64,000 bases of DNA from NCBI GenBank assembly GCA_037482215.1, contig CP148074.1, positions 3,596,001 through 3,660,000 of the forward strand. Reading direction: 5' to 3'. The stretch comes from Pseudomonas mendocina (GTDB taxonomy: Bacteria; Pseudomonadota; Gammaproteobacteria; Pseudomonadales; Pseudomonadaceae). How positions within the stretch are numbered: the first letter of the stretch is position 1; every line of letters begins with the position of its first letter. The notes below the pieces were generated by a model, which saw only the letters and a list, made by a program, of their open reading frames with translations, searched no databases and had not been told where the DNA came from. Positions 27,564 to 38,498 of the stretch are shown piece after piece. Position numbers and translations under genes: made by a program.

Positions 27564-27594
27564 AAGCCGCAGCGACCGAAAGGCCTGCGGCTTT
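27564..27594 (+). terminator. Hairpin after icmP, possible partial terminator
   Basis: AAGCCGCAG / CTGCGGCTT, nine bp with a 12-base loop, followed only by TGCTACC. The lack of a T run suggests attenuation or 3' end protection rather than a complete stop. Confidence 0.5.
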
Positions 27595-27701
27595 GCTACC
27601 TGCAATCAAGTAATAACCTGTTCATTGCCCTAGCGCAGGACTTACTTCAGAACGCGCTGATACCCTCACACGTTCGATTTTTTTGCTGTGGACCTTCCAG
27701 C

Positions 27702-29117
27702 ATGCACGTCAAATACCGCACAGCACTGCTTCTTTTAACGAGCCTGTGCCTGAGCGCCTGTGATGAAGCACCGCGTTTTACGCATGCAGAACCCGGAGAA
27801 GCACTTTCCGGCGGTACTGCCACTGTAAATAAGGCTGATCAGAATGCCTTCTCTATGCCTTCGGCCAACCTATCCCCTGCACGCCGCTTAGACTTCAGCG
27901 TCGGCAATAGTTTTTTCCGTAACCCGTGGGTGATTGCTCCAACCACAACCACGGCCCGTGACGGTCTTGGTCCGTTGTTTAACACCAATGCCTGCCAGAA
28001 CTGCCACATCAAAGATGGGCGCGGACATCCGCCAGGCCCGGACGCTAAATCCTCTGTTTCGATGCTGGTACGTCTATCGATCCCGGCATCCGATAAAGAC
28101 GCCGAATATCTCCTGCGGCATGGCGTTGTTGCTGAGCCTACCTACGGCAACCAACTTCAAGACATGGCCGTACCCGGAGTCCGTCCGGAAGGCAAAATAC
28201 GTGTCAGTTACAGCTACCAAACCATAACGCTTGCTGACGGAACGTCAGTCGAGTTGCGCAAACCGACACTGCAAATCAGTAACCTCGGCTATGGTGATTT
28301 CCACCACGGAACTCAGTTCTCCGCCCGCGTAGCCCCGCCCATGATCGGTTTAGGCCTGCTCGAAGCCATCCCAGAAGCGGCCATTCTGGCCAACGCCGAC
28401 CCGGACGATAGCAACGGCGACGGCATCTCCGGCCGCCCCAACCAAGTCTGGGACCGGACGCAACAGCGCAGCGTTCTCGGGCGCTTCGGCTGGAAAGCCG
28501 GACAGCCTTCGCTGAACCAGCAGAATGCCGATGCTTTTGCCAACGACATGGGCCTGACCAGCAGTTTGATCGCACAAGATAACTGCACCCAAGCTCAGCC
28601 GGATTGCCTCAATGCCGCCAATGGCGGCGCTCCGGAAGTCAGCGACAACATCCTCTCGACCGTGCTGTTTTATACTCGCAACCTCGGCGTTCCTGCTCGA
28701 CGAGACATCAATGAACCCGACGTTCTAAGGGGGAAAAATCTGTTCTACAGCGCAGGCTGCCAGAGCTGCCATACTCCTACGTTTACAACTGCTGCTGATG
28801 CAGCCGAACCGGAGCTGGCTAACCAGACCATCCGCCCTTACAGCGACCTGTTATTGCATGACATGGGCGAAGGCTTGGCGGATAACCGCTCTGAGTTTCA
28901 GGCCAACGGTCGTGAATGGCGGACACCGCCACTATGGGGCATAGGCCTGACCGAGCGTGTCAACGGCCATACACAGTTTCTGCACGATGGCCGCGCCCGT
29001 AATCTGCTGGAAGCCATCCTCTGGCACGGTGGAGAGGCTGAAGCGGCTAAGCAATATGTACTTAACCTGAATGCTGTCGAGCGCAAGGCGCTGCTGGCAT
29101 TTCTCAATTCTCTGTAA
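27702..29117 (+). CDS. Di-haem oxidoreductase/putative peroxidase lipoprotein (DUF1111)
   Basis: 471 residues with a lipoprotein signal (SLCLSAC). Two c-type haem sites are present: CQNCH in the first third and CQSCH in the last third, each followed by the conserved Gly-rich or Thr-rich stretch (DGRGHPPGP). The family is annotated as thiol oxidoreductase and often accompanies imelysins. It probably handles electrons, perhaps iron reduction or oxidation, in the periplasm. Eleven bases separate it from the next gene, so they form an operon. Confidence 0.9.
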   Translation: MHVKYRTALLLLTSLCLSACDEAPRFTHAEPGEALSGGTATVNKADQNAFSMPSANLSPARRLDFSVGNSFFRNPWVIAPTTTTARDGLGPLFNTNACQNCHIKDGRGHPPGPDAKSSVSMLVRLSIPASDKDAEYLLRHGVVAEPTYGNQLQDMAVPGVRPEGKIRVSYSYQTITLADGTSVELRKPTLQISNLGYGDFHHGTQFSARVAPPMIGLGLLEAIPEAAILANADPDDSNGDGISGRPNQVWDRTQQRSVLGRFGWKAGQPSLNQQNADAFANDMGLTSSLIAQDNCTQAQPDCLNAANGGAPEVSDNILSTVLFYTRNLGVPARRDINEPDVLRGKNLFYSAGCQSCHTPTFTTAADAAEPELANQTIRPYSDLLLHDMGEGLADNRSEFQANGREWRTPPLWGIGLTERVNGHTQFLHDGRARNLLEAILWHGGEAEAAKQYVLNLNAVERKALLAFLNSL

Positions 29118-29128
29118 AGGAACCGCTC

Positions 29129-30190
29129 ATGATCCGTTCAACTCTGGGTCTATCCCTGATAGCACTGAGCCTTGCAGGATGCAGCCCAAGCGATCCCCAT
29201 AAGGCCATCAGTAGCACGCTCACCGATGGTGTAATCATCCCCGCCTACAGCGCTTGGAGCGAGGCTGACCGCCAACTGGCCAGCAATGCCAAAGCTTTCT
29301 GCGCGGGTGAACAGACCCTGACCCAGGCCCGCCAGACTTTCAGCTCGGCGCAAAGCACATGGGCAGCGATCCAACCCGTTGCGCTGGGTCCATTAGCCGA
29401 GGGCAACCGTGCCTGGCAAATCCAATTCTGGCCGGATAAAAAGAACTTAGTTGCGCGTCAGGTTGAGGCACTGGTTAAGGCCAAGCCTGACCTGACGTCA
29501 GCTGATCTCGCCAAGGCCAGCGTCGTTGTTCAGGGCCTCACCGCTTACGAATACCTGCTGTTCGATCCTGCCCTGAACTTGGATGACAGCGAACAAAAAG
29601 CCCGCTACTGCCCATTGTTGACTGCAATCGGCGAGCACCAGCAGGTACTCGCTGCTGACATCCTCAGCCAGTGGCAAAGTAAAGATGGCATTGCGAGCCA
29701 ACTGAAAAACTTCCCCAATGATCGCTATGCAGAGCCTCAGGAAGCGGTTACCGACATCCTGCGCACCCAAGTCAGCGCCATTGACGGTCTGAAAAAGAAG
29801 CTGGGAACCCCACTAGGCCGCCAAAGCAAAGGCCTGCCACAACCCTTCCAAGCAGAGGCATGGCGCAGCAAATCCAGCTTAGCCAACTTAGCCTCAAGCC
29901 TGGCCAGTGCTGAACGGGTGTGGTTGGGAGCAGAAAATGACGGCGTGCAGACCCTGCTCAGCGATAGCCAGCACGATCTGAAAGAACGGGTTAAATCCGC
30001 GTTTATTGACACTCGCCAGCGTCTTGCCAACATTCCGCGCCCGCTGACTGACATGCTCGCCGATGAGGCCGGACGTACCGAGCTCAATGCCCTGTATGAC
30101 AGCCTCAATAATCTGCACCGTTTGCTTGAAGGCGAGGTGGCAAAAACCCTGGGTATTCAACTGGGCTTCAACGCCCACGATGGCGACTGA
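29129..30190 (+). CDS. Second imelysin-family lipoprotein
   Basis: 353 residues with a lipoprotein signal (LSLAGCSPSD). The imelysin fold is recognisable (SEADRQLA, ARQTFSSAQSTWAAIQP, GRQSKGLPQPFQAEAWRSKSS), but the signature position reads GLTAYEYLLFD, with no GxHxxE histidine. It therefore belongs to the IrpA-like branch with an altered putative metal site. AAGGA precedes the ATG, and the next gene starts four bases after its stop. Confidence 0.88.
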   Translation: MIRSTLGLSLIALSLAGCSPSDPHKAISSTLTDGVIIPAYSAWSEADRQLASNAKAFCAGEQTLTQARQTFSSAQSTWAAIQPVALGPLAEGNRAWQIQFWPDKKNLVARQVEALVKAKPDLTSADLAKASVVVQGLTAYEYLLFDPALNLDDSEQKARYCPLLTAIGEHQQVLAADILSQWQSKDGIASQLKNFPNDRYAEPQEAVTDILRTQVSAIDGLKKKLGTPLGRQSKGLPQPFQAEAWRSKSSLANLASSLASAERVWLGAENDGVQTLLSDSQHDLKERVKSAFIDTRQRLANIPRPLTDMLADEAGRTELNALYDSLNNLHRLLEGEVAKTLGIQLGFNAHDGD

Positions 30191-30193
30191 TCC

Positions 30194-31297
30194 ATGCCTA
30201 TGAAGCGCCGTACCTTTCTGGGTCTCAGCAGTCTTGCCATCGCAGCCGCGGCTACCGGTGGCTGGAGCTACATGCATCAGGGGCCGGATGGCCCTTTGTT
30301 GCTTTCCGCACGCAATGACAACACAGGCCAACATTTAGCCGTCGGTTACTGGCTCGATGGCACGCAAGCGTTCGCCACCCCAGTCAAGGAACGCTGCCAC
30401 GATGTCGTACCGCATCCAACCCAGCCATTGGCCCTCTTTGTCGGTCGCCGCCCCAGCACCGAGAGCTACTTAATTGATACCCGTACCGGGAAACTGCTAC
30501 AGACTCTGACTTCACCTGCCAATCGCCATTTTTATGGCCACGCCATTTTCCACAAAGAGGGTGAATGGCTGTACGCCACAGAAAACGACACGACCGATCC
30601 AGGCAGAGGCGTTCTCGGCGTTTACCAATTAAGAGGTGAGCAGCTAGAGCGCGTCAGTGAAGTGTCTAGCCATGGTCTTGGCCCGCATCAACTGCTGTGG
30701 ATGCCCGATGGCGAAACCATTGTCGTCGCTAACGGGGGCATCCGCACCGAGGCTGAAAGCCGTGTGGAGATGAATCTTGACGCCATGGAGGCCAGCCTCG
30801 TACTGATGCAACGTGACGGCACACTGGTCAGCAAAGAGCAGTTACCCGAGCAACAGAACAGCGTGCGTCACCTAGCTGTAGCCAAGGACGGCACTGTCGT
30901 CAGTGCTCAGCAATACATGGGCGAAGCGGAAGATTCAGTGCAACTCTTGGCCATTAAGCGTCCCGGCCAGCCCTTTCAGCATTTCCCGCTGAACGAAGCA
31001 CAGCTGCAGATCATGAACCAATACACGGCCAGCGTGGCCATAAACAGTGAACTGCGCCTGTTGGCCATGACCGCACCACGCGGTAATCGCTTATTTATCT
31101 GGGACCTGGACAGCGCTGAGGTTCGACTAGATCAACACCTGCCAGACTGCGCAGGCATTGCTGCTACAGAGGGAGGTTTCGTCGTCTCCAGTGGCATCGG
31201 CCGTTGCCGCCACTATGACTGTACCGACAAGCAGATCACCAGCCGCGCCCTACTGCTACCTGCTGGGCTTTGGGATAATCACCTGCGTCTTGCGTGA
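30194..31297 (+). CDS. Tat-exported DUF1513 beta-propeller-like protein
   Basis: 367 residues. The N-terminus MKRRTFLGLSSLAIAAAATGG is a twin-arginine signal, which fits export of a folded or cofactor-bearing protein. The rest has repeated WD-like strands (GEWLYATENDT, HQLLWMPDGETIVVANGG, RLFIWDLDSAEV). DUF1513 proteins typically end imelysin/DUF1111 operons; the biochemical role is unknown. The start could be ATG 30194 or 30200. Confidence 0.88.
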   Translation: MPMKRRTFLGLSSLAIAAAATGGWSYMHQGPDGPLLLSARNDNTGQHLAVGYWLDGTQAFATPVKERCHDVVPHPTQPLALFVGRRPSTESYLIDTRTGKLLQTLTSPANRHFYGHAIFHKEGEWLYATENDTTDPGRGVLGVYQLRGEQLERVSEVSSHGLGPHQLLWMPDGETIVVANGGIRTEAESRVEMNLDAMEASLVLMQRDGTLVSKEQLPEQQNSVRHLAVAKDGTVVSAQQYMGEAEDSVQLLAIKRPGQPFQHFPLNEAQLQIMNQYTASVAINSELRLLAMTAPRGNRLFIWDLDSAEVRLDQHLPDCAGIAATEGGFVVSSGIGRCRHYDCTDKQITSRALLLPAGLWDNHLRLA

Positions 31298-31305
31298 TGA
31301 ATACC

Positions 31306-31333
31306 TGTAGGAGCATCGCTCTATGCTCCTACA
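31306..31333. repeat. REP-like palindrome after the imelysin operon
   Basis: TGTAGGAGCAT / ATGCTCCTACA, a perfect 11-bp stem with a six-base loop, has the GTAGGAG core of Pseudomonas repetitive extragenic palindromes. It may also end the operon transcript. I saw only this copy in the window. Confidence 0.65.
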
Positions 31334-31445
31334 AATTCGCATTAGGTTTTCGGTCAGTTCCTACCCGCAGAACGACTGATCAAGGCATCACCACTCGAAG
31401 CACCACTAGGCAAACCTGACCGACTGAATAACTATTCATAAAATG

Positions 31446-31471
31446 TTATGGCTGCTTTTTGACAGCCATAA
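31446..31471 (+). promoter_or_regulatory. Inverted repeat upstream of mexV
   Basis: TTATGGCTG / CAGCCATAA is a perfect nine-bp inverted repeat with an eight-base CTTTTTGA spacer, about 70 bases before mexV. It could be a repressor operator or a leader hairpin; no local regulator gene is present. Confidence 0.45.
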
Positions 31472-31539
31472 TCCATACGGACTATGGTGGTCGCTTGCCT
31501 ATTTTTAGGCCATCTGAAGCCTCACCAAGGATATGAACT

Positions 31540-32670
31540 ATGTTGCTTCGCCGCATGCTTATCATGCTGGGTCTCGTGTTGCTCGTGGTGCTGGTACTGG
31601 CTGCCTACAAAGGCTATTCCATCTACCAGCAAATTCAGATGTTCACCGCCCCACAGCCCGCGATTACGATTGAAGCAGCCATTGCGGAAGAACGCTCCTG
31701 GCAAAGCCGCTTGCCTGCAATCGGCACCCTAAAGGCTTATCAAGGTGTAGACCTCACGGTGGAGGTAGCGGGCACCGTACAACAAGTGCTGTTCAACTCT
31801 GGTGAAAAAGTCAGCATCAATCAACCGCTGATCCAGATGGAAAATGCTGTAGAACAGGCCACTCTCGCCACCGCACAGGCCGACCTGAGCCTGACCCGAG
31901 TTGAATTCGAGCGGGGCCGCACACTGGTTAATCGCCAGAGCATTTCCAAGAGTGAGTTCGACCGCCTTTCTGCCAACCTGAAAAAGGCCAATGCCACAGT
32001 TGAGCAACTACAGGCCCAACTGGCGAAGAAACGTATTCAGGCCCCCTTTTCTGGCACCATCGGCATCCGCCAAGTCGATGTCGGTGACTACTTGTCATCC
32101 GGCACCACCATCGCCACCCTTCAAGACCTGTCAAAACTCTACGTAGACTTCTTCCTGCCTGAGCACTTTGTGCCTCAACTGGCGATCGCGCAAAAGGTCC
32201 GGGTGACAGTTGCAGCCTATCCTGACGAAGTCTTTGAAGGCGAAATTGCCGCGATAAACCCTAAGGTTGAAGACACCACCCGCAACATCCAGGTGCGGGC
32301 CATTCTGCCTAACCCGGACAGCAAACTGCTGCCAGGCATGTTTGCCAACTTGAATGTGATTCTGCCGAACGATGAATCCCGCATTGTGGTTCCGGAAACT
32401 GCCATCACGTACACCCTCTACGGTAACTCGGTGTACGTCATCATCGAGAAAAAGGATGAGGACGGTCAGGTTGTCAAAGACGACAAAGGGCAGATCCAAC
32501 TCGAAGTTGAACGCCGTTTTGTAGAAACAGGCGAGCGCCGCGAAGGTCAGGTCATCGTCTTAAAAGGCCTCAAAGCCGGCGAGCAAGTTGTCACCTCAGG
32601 CCAGCTCAAGCTGGATAACGGCTCTCACGTGCGCATTGCCGATGCCTCGTCCAAGTCGACCGCTGAGTAA
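31540..32670 (+). CDS. mexV: RND efflux periplasmic adaptor MexV
   Basis: 376 residues, with an N-terminal membrane anchor or signal (LIMLGLVLLVVLVLAAYKG), a lipoyl-like half (GTLKAYQGVDLTVEVAGTV), an alpha-helical hairpin (VEFERGRTLVNRQSISKSEFDRL...), the second lipoyl half (RIQAPFSGTIGIRQVDVGDYL) and beta-barrel and membrane-proximal domains. It links the RND pump to an outer-membrane channel. No OprM-like gene follows, as for mexVW in P. aeruginosa, which uses OprM encoded elsewhere. Confidence 0.9.
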   Translation: MLLRRMLIMLGLVLLVVLVLAAYKGYSIYQQIQMFTAPQPAITIEAAIAEERSWQSRLPAIGTLKAYQGVDLTVEVAGTVQQVLFNSGEKVSINQPLIQMENAVEQATLATAQADLSLTRVEFERGRTLVNRQSISKSEFDRLSANLKKANATVEQLQAQLAKKRIQAPFSGTIGIRQVDVGDYLSSGTTIATLQDLSKLYVDFFLPEHFVPQLAIAQKVRVTVAAYPDEVFEGEIAAINPKVEDTTRNIQVRAILPNPDSKLLPGMFANLNVILPNDESRIVVPETAITYTLYGNSVYVIIEKKDEDGQVVKDDKGQIQLEVERRFVETGERREGQVIVLKGLKAGEQVVTSGQLKLDNGSHVRIADASSKSTAE

Positions 32671-32697
32671 CCCTGAGCGGACACAAGGAACCTGATT

Positions 32698-35600
32698 ATG
32701 GCCTTTACTGATCCCTTCATCCGACGCCCCGTACTGGCGACGGTTGTGAGCCTGCTGATTATCCTGCTGGGTTTACAGGCGTTCAACAAACTCACCATCC
32801 GCCAATACCCGGCCATGGAAAACGCCCTGATTACCGTGACCACCGCCTACCCCGGTGCCAACGCGGAGACCATACAGGGCTATATCACCCAGCCGCTGCA
32901 ACAAAGTCTGGCCAGCGCTGACGGCATTGACTACATGACATCGGTCAGCCGCCAAAACGTTTCGGTGATCTCCATCTATGCCCGAATCGGCGCCAACAGC
33001 GACCGCCTCTTTACCGAGCTGCTGGCCAAAGCCAATGAGGTGAAGAACAAGCTGCCACAGTCCGCCGAAGACCCAGTACTGAGCAAAGAAGCGGCTGACT
33101 CCACCGCGCTGATGTACATCAGCTTTCACAGTGACCAGTTATCCAACCCACAGATTACCGATTACCTGTCACGGGTCATCCAGCCCAAACTGGCCACTCT
33201 GCCCGGCATGGCCGAGGCTGAAATCCTCGGCAATCAAGTCTTTGCCATGCGCCTGTGGCTGGACCCAGTGAAGATGGCCGCCTACAACGTTACCGCTGCC
33301 GACGTGAACAACGCCGTGCGTCGATACAACTTCCTCGCGGCGGCAGGTGAAGTAAAGGGTGAATATGTTGTCACCAGCATCAATGCTGAAACCGATCTGA
33401 AATCGGCCGAAGCCTTTGCTGCGATCCCCGTACTGACACAAGGCGACAGTCGCATACTGCTGCGTGATGTGGCACGGGTTGAAATGGGGGCCGAAAGCTA
33501 CGACGCCATCAGTTCATTTGACGGTATTCCATCTGTATATATAGCAATCAAAGGCACCCCGGCGGCCAACCCGCTGGATGTGATCAAAGAAGTCCGGAGC
33601 GTGCTCCCAGAGCTTGAAGCACAATTGCCGCCCAATCTAAATGTGTCGATCGCCTACGACGCTACCCTATTTATTCAGGCCTCCATCGACGAAGTGGTGC
33701 AAACACTTGGCGAGGCCGTGTTAATCGTTATCGTCGTGGTATTCCTGTTCCTCGGGGCCTTGCGCTCGGTGGTGATTCCGGTAGTCACCATCCCGCTGTC
33801 GATGATCGGCGTGCTGTTCTTTATGCAGTTGATGGGCTACTCGATCAACCTACTCACCCTTCTGGCCATGGTGCTGGCCATTGGTCTGGTGGTGGATGAC
33901 GCCATCGTCGTCGTCGAAAATATCCACCGTCATATAGAAGAAGGTAAAACACCTTTCGATGCGGCTCTGGCAGGTGCTCGGGAAATCGCAGTACCCGTGG
34001 TTTCGATGACAGTAACGCTGGCGGCGGTCTATGCACCGATTGGCTTTATGGAGGGGCTTACCGGCGCGTTGTTCAAGGAATTTGCCCTGACCCTGGCCGG
34101 AGCCGTGATTATCTCGGGCATCGTTGCTCTGACCTTGTCCCCCATGATGTGTTCCAGGCTACTGCGCCACGAAGAAAACCCTTCCGGACTGGCGCATAAG
34201 CTCGACCTGATTTTCGACAGCCTTAAGCAACGCTATCAGCGTGCGCTGCGTAGCACCATGGATACTCGGCCGGTCGTTATCCTGTTCGCCGTGATCGTGA
34301 TGTGCCTGATTCCGGTATTCTTAAAATTCACCAAAAGTGAGCTGGCTCCTGAGGAAGATCAGGGCATCATTTTTATGATCGCCAACGCACCACAGACGGC
34401 TAACCTCGAGTACCTGAACAAGTACACCAATGAGTTCGTAGCGGCGTTTAAGTCCTTCCCTGAGTACTACTCCTCGTTCCAAATCAACGGGTTTAGCGGT
34501 GTCCAATCGGGCATTGGCGGGTTCATGATGACGCCATGGAATGAGCGCGAACGTAGCCAGATGGAGTTGCTGCCAGAAGTCCAGCAGCGCCTGTCCGAGA
34601 TCGCCGGCCTGCAGATTTTCGGCTTTAACCTGCCCTCACTTCCAGGCACCGGTGAAGGTCTGCCGTTCCAGTTTGTAATCAACACCCCTAACGATTACGA
34701 ATCACTGCTGCAAGTCGCTGACAAAGTTAAAAAGCGGGCCGAGGAATCGGGTAAGTTCGCCTTCCTCGACGTGGACTTGGCTTTCGATAAGCCTGAAGTG
34801 TTGGTAGACATCGACCGTGAGAAAGCGGCACAGATGGGCGTCTCCATGGAGGACATCGGCCTTACGCTGGCCAGCCTGCTGGGCGAAGGCGAGATCAACC
34901 GCTTTACCATCGATGGCCGTAGCTACAAGGTGATCGCGCAGGTTGAACGGCCTTACCGGGACAATCCGGGCTGGCTCAACAGCTATTATGTACGCAGTGA
35001 AAGCGGACAAATGCTGGCCCTGTCGACGCTGGTAAAAATCAGCGACCGCGCCCGCCCTACCCAGCTCAACCAGTTCCAACAGCTGAACTCCGCCATTGTT
35101 CAAGGTGTACCGATTGTGAGCATGGGCGAGGCAGTCGACACCATTACCGAGATCATGCGCGAAGAGGCACCAGCAGGCTTTGCCTACGACTTCGCAGGTT
35201 CATCCCGCCAGTTAGTGCAAGAAGGCAACGCTTTGTATGTGACCTTTGCCTTGGCCCTTGCCCTGATTTTCCTGGTGCTTGCTGCGCAGTTCGAGAGTTT
35301 CCGTGACCCGCTTGTGATCATGGTCACCGTGCCATTATCGATCTGCGGTGCATTGATTCCGCTGTTTCTTGGCTGGTCGAGCATGAACATCTACACCCAG
35401 GTGGGGCTGGTGACCTTGATCGGCCTGATCACCAAACATGGCATCCTAATCGTCGAGTTTGCCAATCAACTACGCCGCGAGAAGGGGCTTTCACGCCGTG
35501 AGGCAGTAGAGGAAGCCGCCGCCATCCGCCTGCGACCAGTTCTAATGACCACCGCTGCCATGGTCTTCGGCATGGTTCCACTGATTCTGGCAAGCGGCGC

Positions 35601-35739
35601 AGGTGCAGTCAGCCGTTTCGATATCGGTCTGGTGATCGCTACAGGCATGTCCATCGGCACCCTGTTCACCTTGTTCGTCCTTCCTTGCGTTTACAGTTTG
35701 CTGGCCAAGCCAGACGAACCGGCAAAACAAGCCCTCTAA
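32698..35739 (+). CDS. mexW: RND multidrug efflux transporter MexW
   Basis: 1013 residues, the HAE-1-like RND length. The opening MAFTDPFIRRPVLA, the proton-relay aspartates in GLVVDDAIVVVEN (D400/D401) and the repeated GSxxA-rich helices mark 12 membrane segments with two large periplasmic loops. It exports drugs by proton antiport with MexV; known MexVW substrates include fluoroquinolones, tetracycline, chloramphenicol and erythromycin. The 27-base gap after mexV shows co-transcription. A strong terminator follows the stop. Confidence 0.92.
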   Translation: MAFTDPFIRRPVLATVVSLLIILLGLQAFNKLTIRQYPAMENALITVTTAYPGANAETIQGYITQPLQQSLASADGIDYMTSVSRQNVSVISIYARIGANSDRLFTELLAKANEVKNKLPQSAEDPVLSKEAADSTALMYISFHSDQLSNPQITDYLSRVIQPKLATLPGMAEAEILGNQVFAMRLWLDPVKMAAYNVTAADVNNAVRRYNFLAAAGEVKGEYVVTSINAETDLKSAEAFAAIPVLTQGDSRILLRDVARVEMGAESYDAISSFDGIPSVYIAIKGTPAANPLDVIKEVRSVLPELEAQLPPNLNVSIAYDATLFIQASIDEVVQTLGEAVLIVIVVVFLFLGALRSVVIPVVTIPLSMIGVLFFMQLMGYSINLLTLLAMVLAIGLVVDDAIVVVENIHRHIEEGKTPFDAALAGAREIAVPVVSMTVTLAAVYAPIGFMEGLTGALFKEFALTLAGAVIISGIVALTLSPMMCSRLLRHEENPSGLAHKLDLIFDSLKQRYQRALRSTMDTRPVVILFAVIVMCLIPVFLKFTKSELAPEEDQGIIFMIANAPQTANLEYLNKYTNEFVAAFKSFPEYYSSFQINGFSGVQSGIGGFMMTPWNERERSQMELLPEVQQRLSEIAGLQIFGFNLPSLPGTGEGLPFQFVINTPNDYESLLQVADKVKKRAEESGKFAFLDVDLAFDKPEVLVDIDREKAAQMGVSMEDIGLTLASLLGEGEINRFTIDGRSYKVIAQVERPYRDNPGWLNSYYVRSESGQMLALSTLVKISDRARPTQLNQFQQLNSAIVQGVPIVSMGEAVDTITEIMREEAPAGFAYDFAGSSRQLVQEGNALYVTFALALALIFLVLAAQFESFRDPLVIMVTVPLSICGALIPLFLGWSSMNIYTQVGLVTLIGLITKHGILIVEFANQLRREKGLSRREAVEEAAAIRLRPVLMTTAAMVFGMVPLILASGAGAVSRFDIGLVIATGMSIGTLFTLFVLPCVYSLLAKPDEPAKQAL

Positions 35740-35743
35740 ACGG

Positions 35744-35771
35744 AAAAGCCCTGCATCTGCAGGGCTTTTTT
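35744..35771. terminator. Terminator after mexW
   Basis: AAAAGCCCTGC / GCAGGGCTTTTTT forms a strong stem with T and A tracts on each side, so it can also serve the convergent small gene. Confidence 0.92.
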
Positions 35772-35809
35772 ATCTCAGGGGTGGCTAATCGCACGCTCAA
35801 ACGCTGGGG

Positions 35810-36034
35810 TTAGTCCTGCGGACCGACGCCCTGTGCAAGACCAAACATCAACAATAACAAATCCTGATCGGGCCGGGCCTGCGCCACAGCAGCAGCCTTC
35901 ATCGGCACCGGGCAGGCATCTACAGCAAAATGGCTGACAACCTGTGGTCGTGGCTCATGCCAAGCGGCAGCAGCCAGAGAGGCCACGCAGCACGCTCCGA
36001 GGACGAAAAGACTTCGTGCAACTACTGAGTTCAT
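35810..36034 (-). CDS. Small exported protein of unknown function
   Basis: 74 residues with a signal peptide (residues 1-24, VLGACCVASLAAAA) and a short mature part containing one Cys. AAGAGG lies about nine bases upstream of the ATG, and the terminator shared with mexW lies beyond the stop. I know of no domain; a small hypothetical gene occupies this place between mexW and groEL in related genomes as I recall. Confidence 0.6.
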   Translation of the reverse strand: MNSVVARSLFVLGACCVASLAAAAWHEPRPQVVSHFAVDACPVPMKAAAVAQARPDQDLLLLMFGLAQGVGPQD

Positions 36035-36273
36035 TGGCGCAACCTCTTGAAAGTGTTAAACATCACACTTGCATATTAGGGCATAGAAATTAGCACTGTT
36101 CATTTTTCGACCAACGGTGACACCCTTATCGGCGAAAAAATAGAACCATTGTTCTAAATATCATCCCTTTATCAATTAATTCACCTAATTACACAAGCAC
36201 TGAATCGCATTAATGGCTGATTCTCGAAGTGTTTAATTGCGGCGACTCATACTCGCTGAGGTTCTCGAGACAA

Positions 36274-36305
36274 TAAAAAACCCCGTGAACAAGTCACGGG
36301 GTTTT
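36274..36305 (-). terminator. Intrinsic terminator of groESL
   Basis: On the minus strand AACCCCGTGA / TCACGGGGTT with a five-base loop is followed by a T run, about 50 bases after the groEL stop. Confidence 0.92.
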
Positions 36306-36314
36306 CTCAGCAGT

Positions 36315-36338
36315 GCGTTTCACCCAAGGGTGAAACGC
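36315..36338 (-). terminator. Second hairpin just after groEL
   Basis: GCGTTTCACCC / GGGTGAAACGC is a perfect 11-bp palindrome with a two-base centre, about 20 bases after the stop. It may protect the mRNA end ahead of the intrinsic terminator. Confidence 0.6.
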
Positions 36339-36355
36339 TCAGGTTGCCGGGTGGC

Positions 36356-38011
<1,656 letters not shown>

Positions 38012-38057
38012 TTAATTCGTTCAGATAGAGCGGAATTCGTAGCGACTTGCGCTGAAA

Positions 38058-38351
38058 TCAACCTTCGAGGACAGCGAGGATTTCGTTCTCGCTCATCACC
38101 AGCAGGTCTTCGCCGTCGACCTTGATGGTGTTGCTGCCGGAATATGGACCAAACACCACCTTGTCACCGACTTTAACGGCCAGAGCACGTACTTCACCGT
38201 TGTCCAGCACGCGGCCAGTACCTACGGCGACAACTTCGCCACGGTTCGGCTTTTCAGCAGCGGAACCCGGCAGCACGATGCCACCAGCGGTTTTCGATTC
38301 TTCTTCGCTGCGGCGGATAACGACGCGGTCATGCAGAGGACGAAGCTTCAT
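38058..38351 (-). CDS. groES: Co-chaperonin GroES
   Basis: 97 residues: [14 protein letters not shown], the mobile loop [16 protein letters not shown] and [13 protein letters not shown]. It caps GroEL. It is the first gene of the operon, with AGGAGAG upstream of the ATG and a sigma-32-type promoter beyond. Confidence 0.99.
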   Translation of the reverse strand: MKLRPLHDRVVIRRSEEESKTAGGIVLPGSAAEKPNRGEVVAVGTGRVLDNGEVRALAVKVGDKVVFGPYSGSNTIKVDGEDLLVMSENEILAVLEG

Positions 38352-38498
38352 TGTCGATCTCTCCTAGATAAGTGTTTTACATAGACCAGTGACATCCACT
38401 GGCTGATTAGCAAAGTCCGGCTCGTGCCGGTCGCGTTGTACACAGGCACAACGCTGAATTGTGTACTGCCAATAAGGCAGAAACCTTGCAGTGCTAAC

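Larger units (their letters stand above)
36035..36355. other. Gene-free region between the small exported protein and groEL
   Basis: The left part (36035-36240) is AT-rich and includes the small gene's promoter region. The right part holds the two groEL hairpins listed separately. I see no further coding sequence or RNA gene. Confidence 0.6.
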
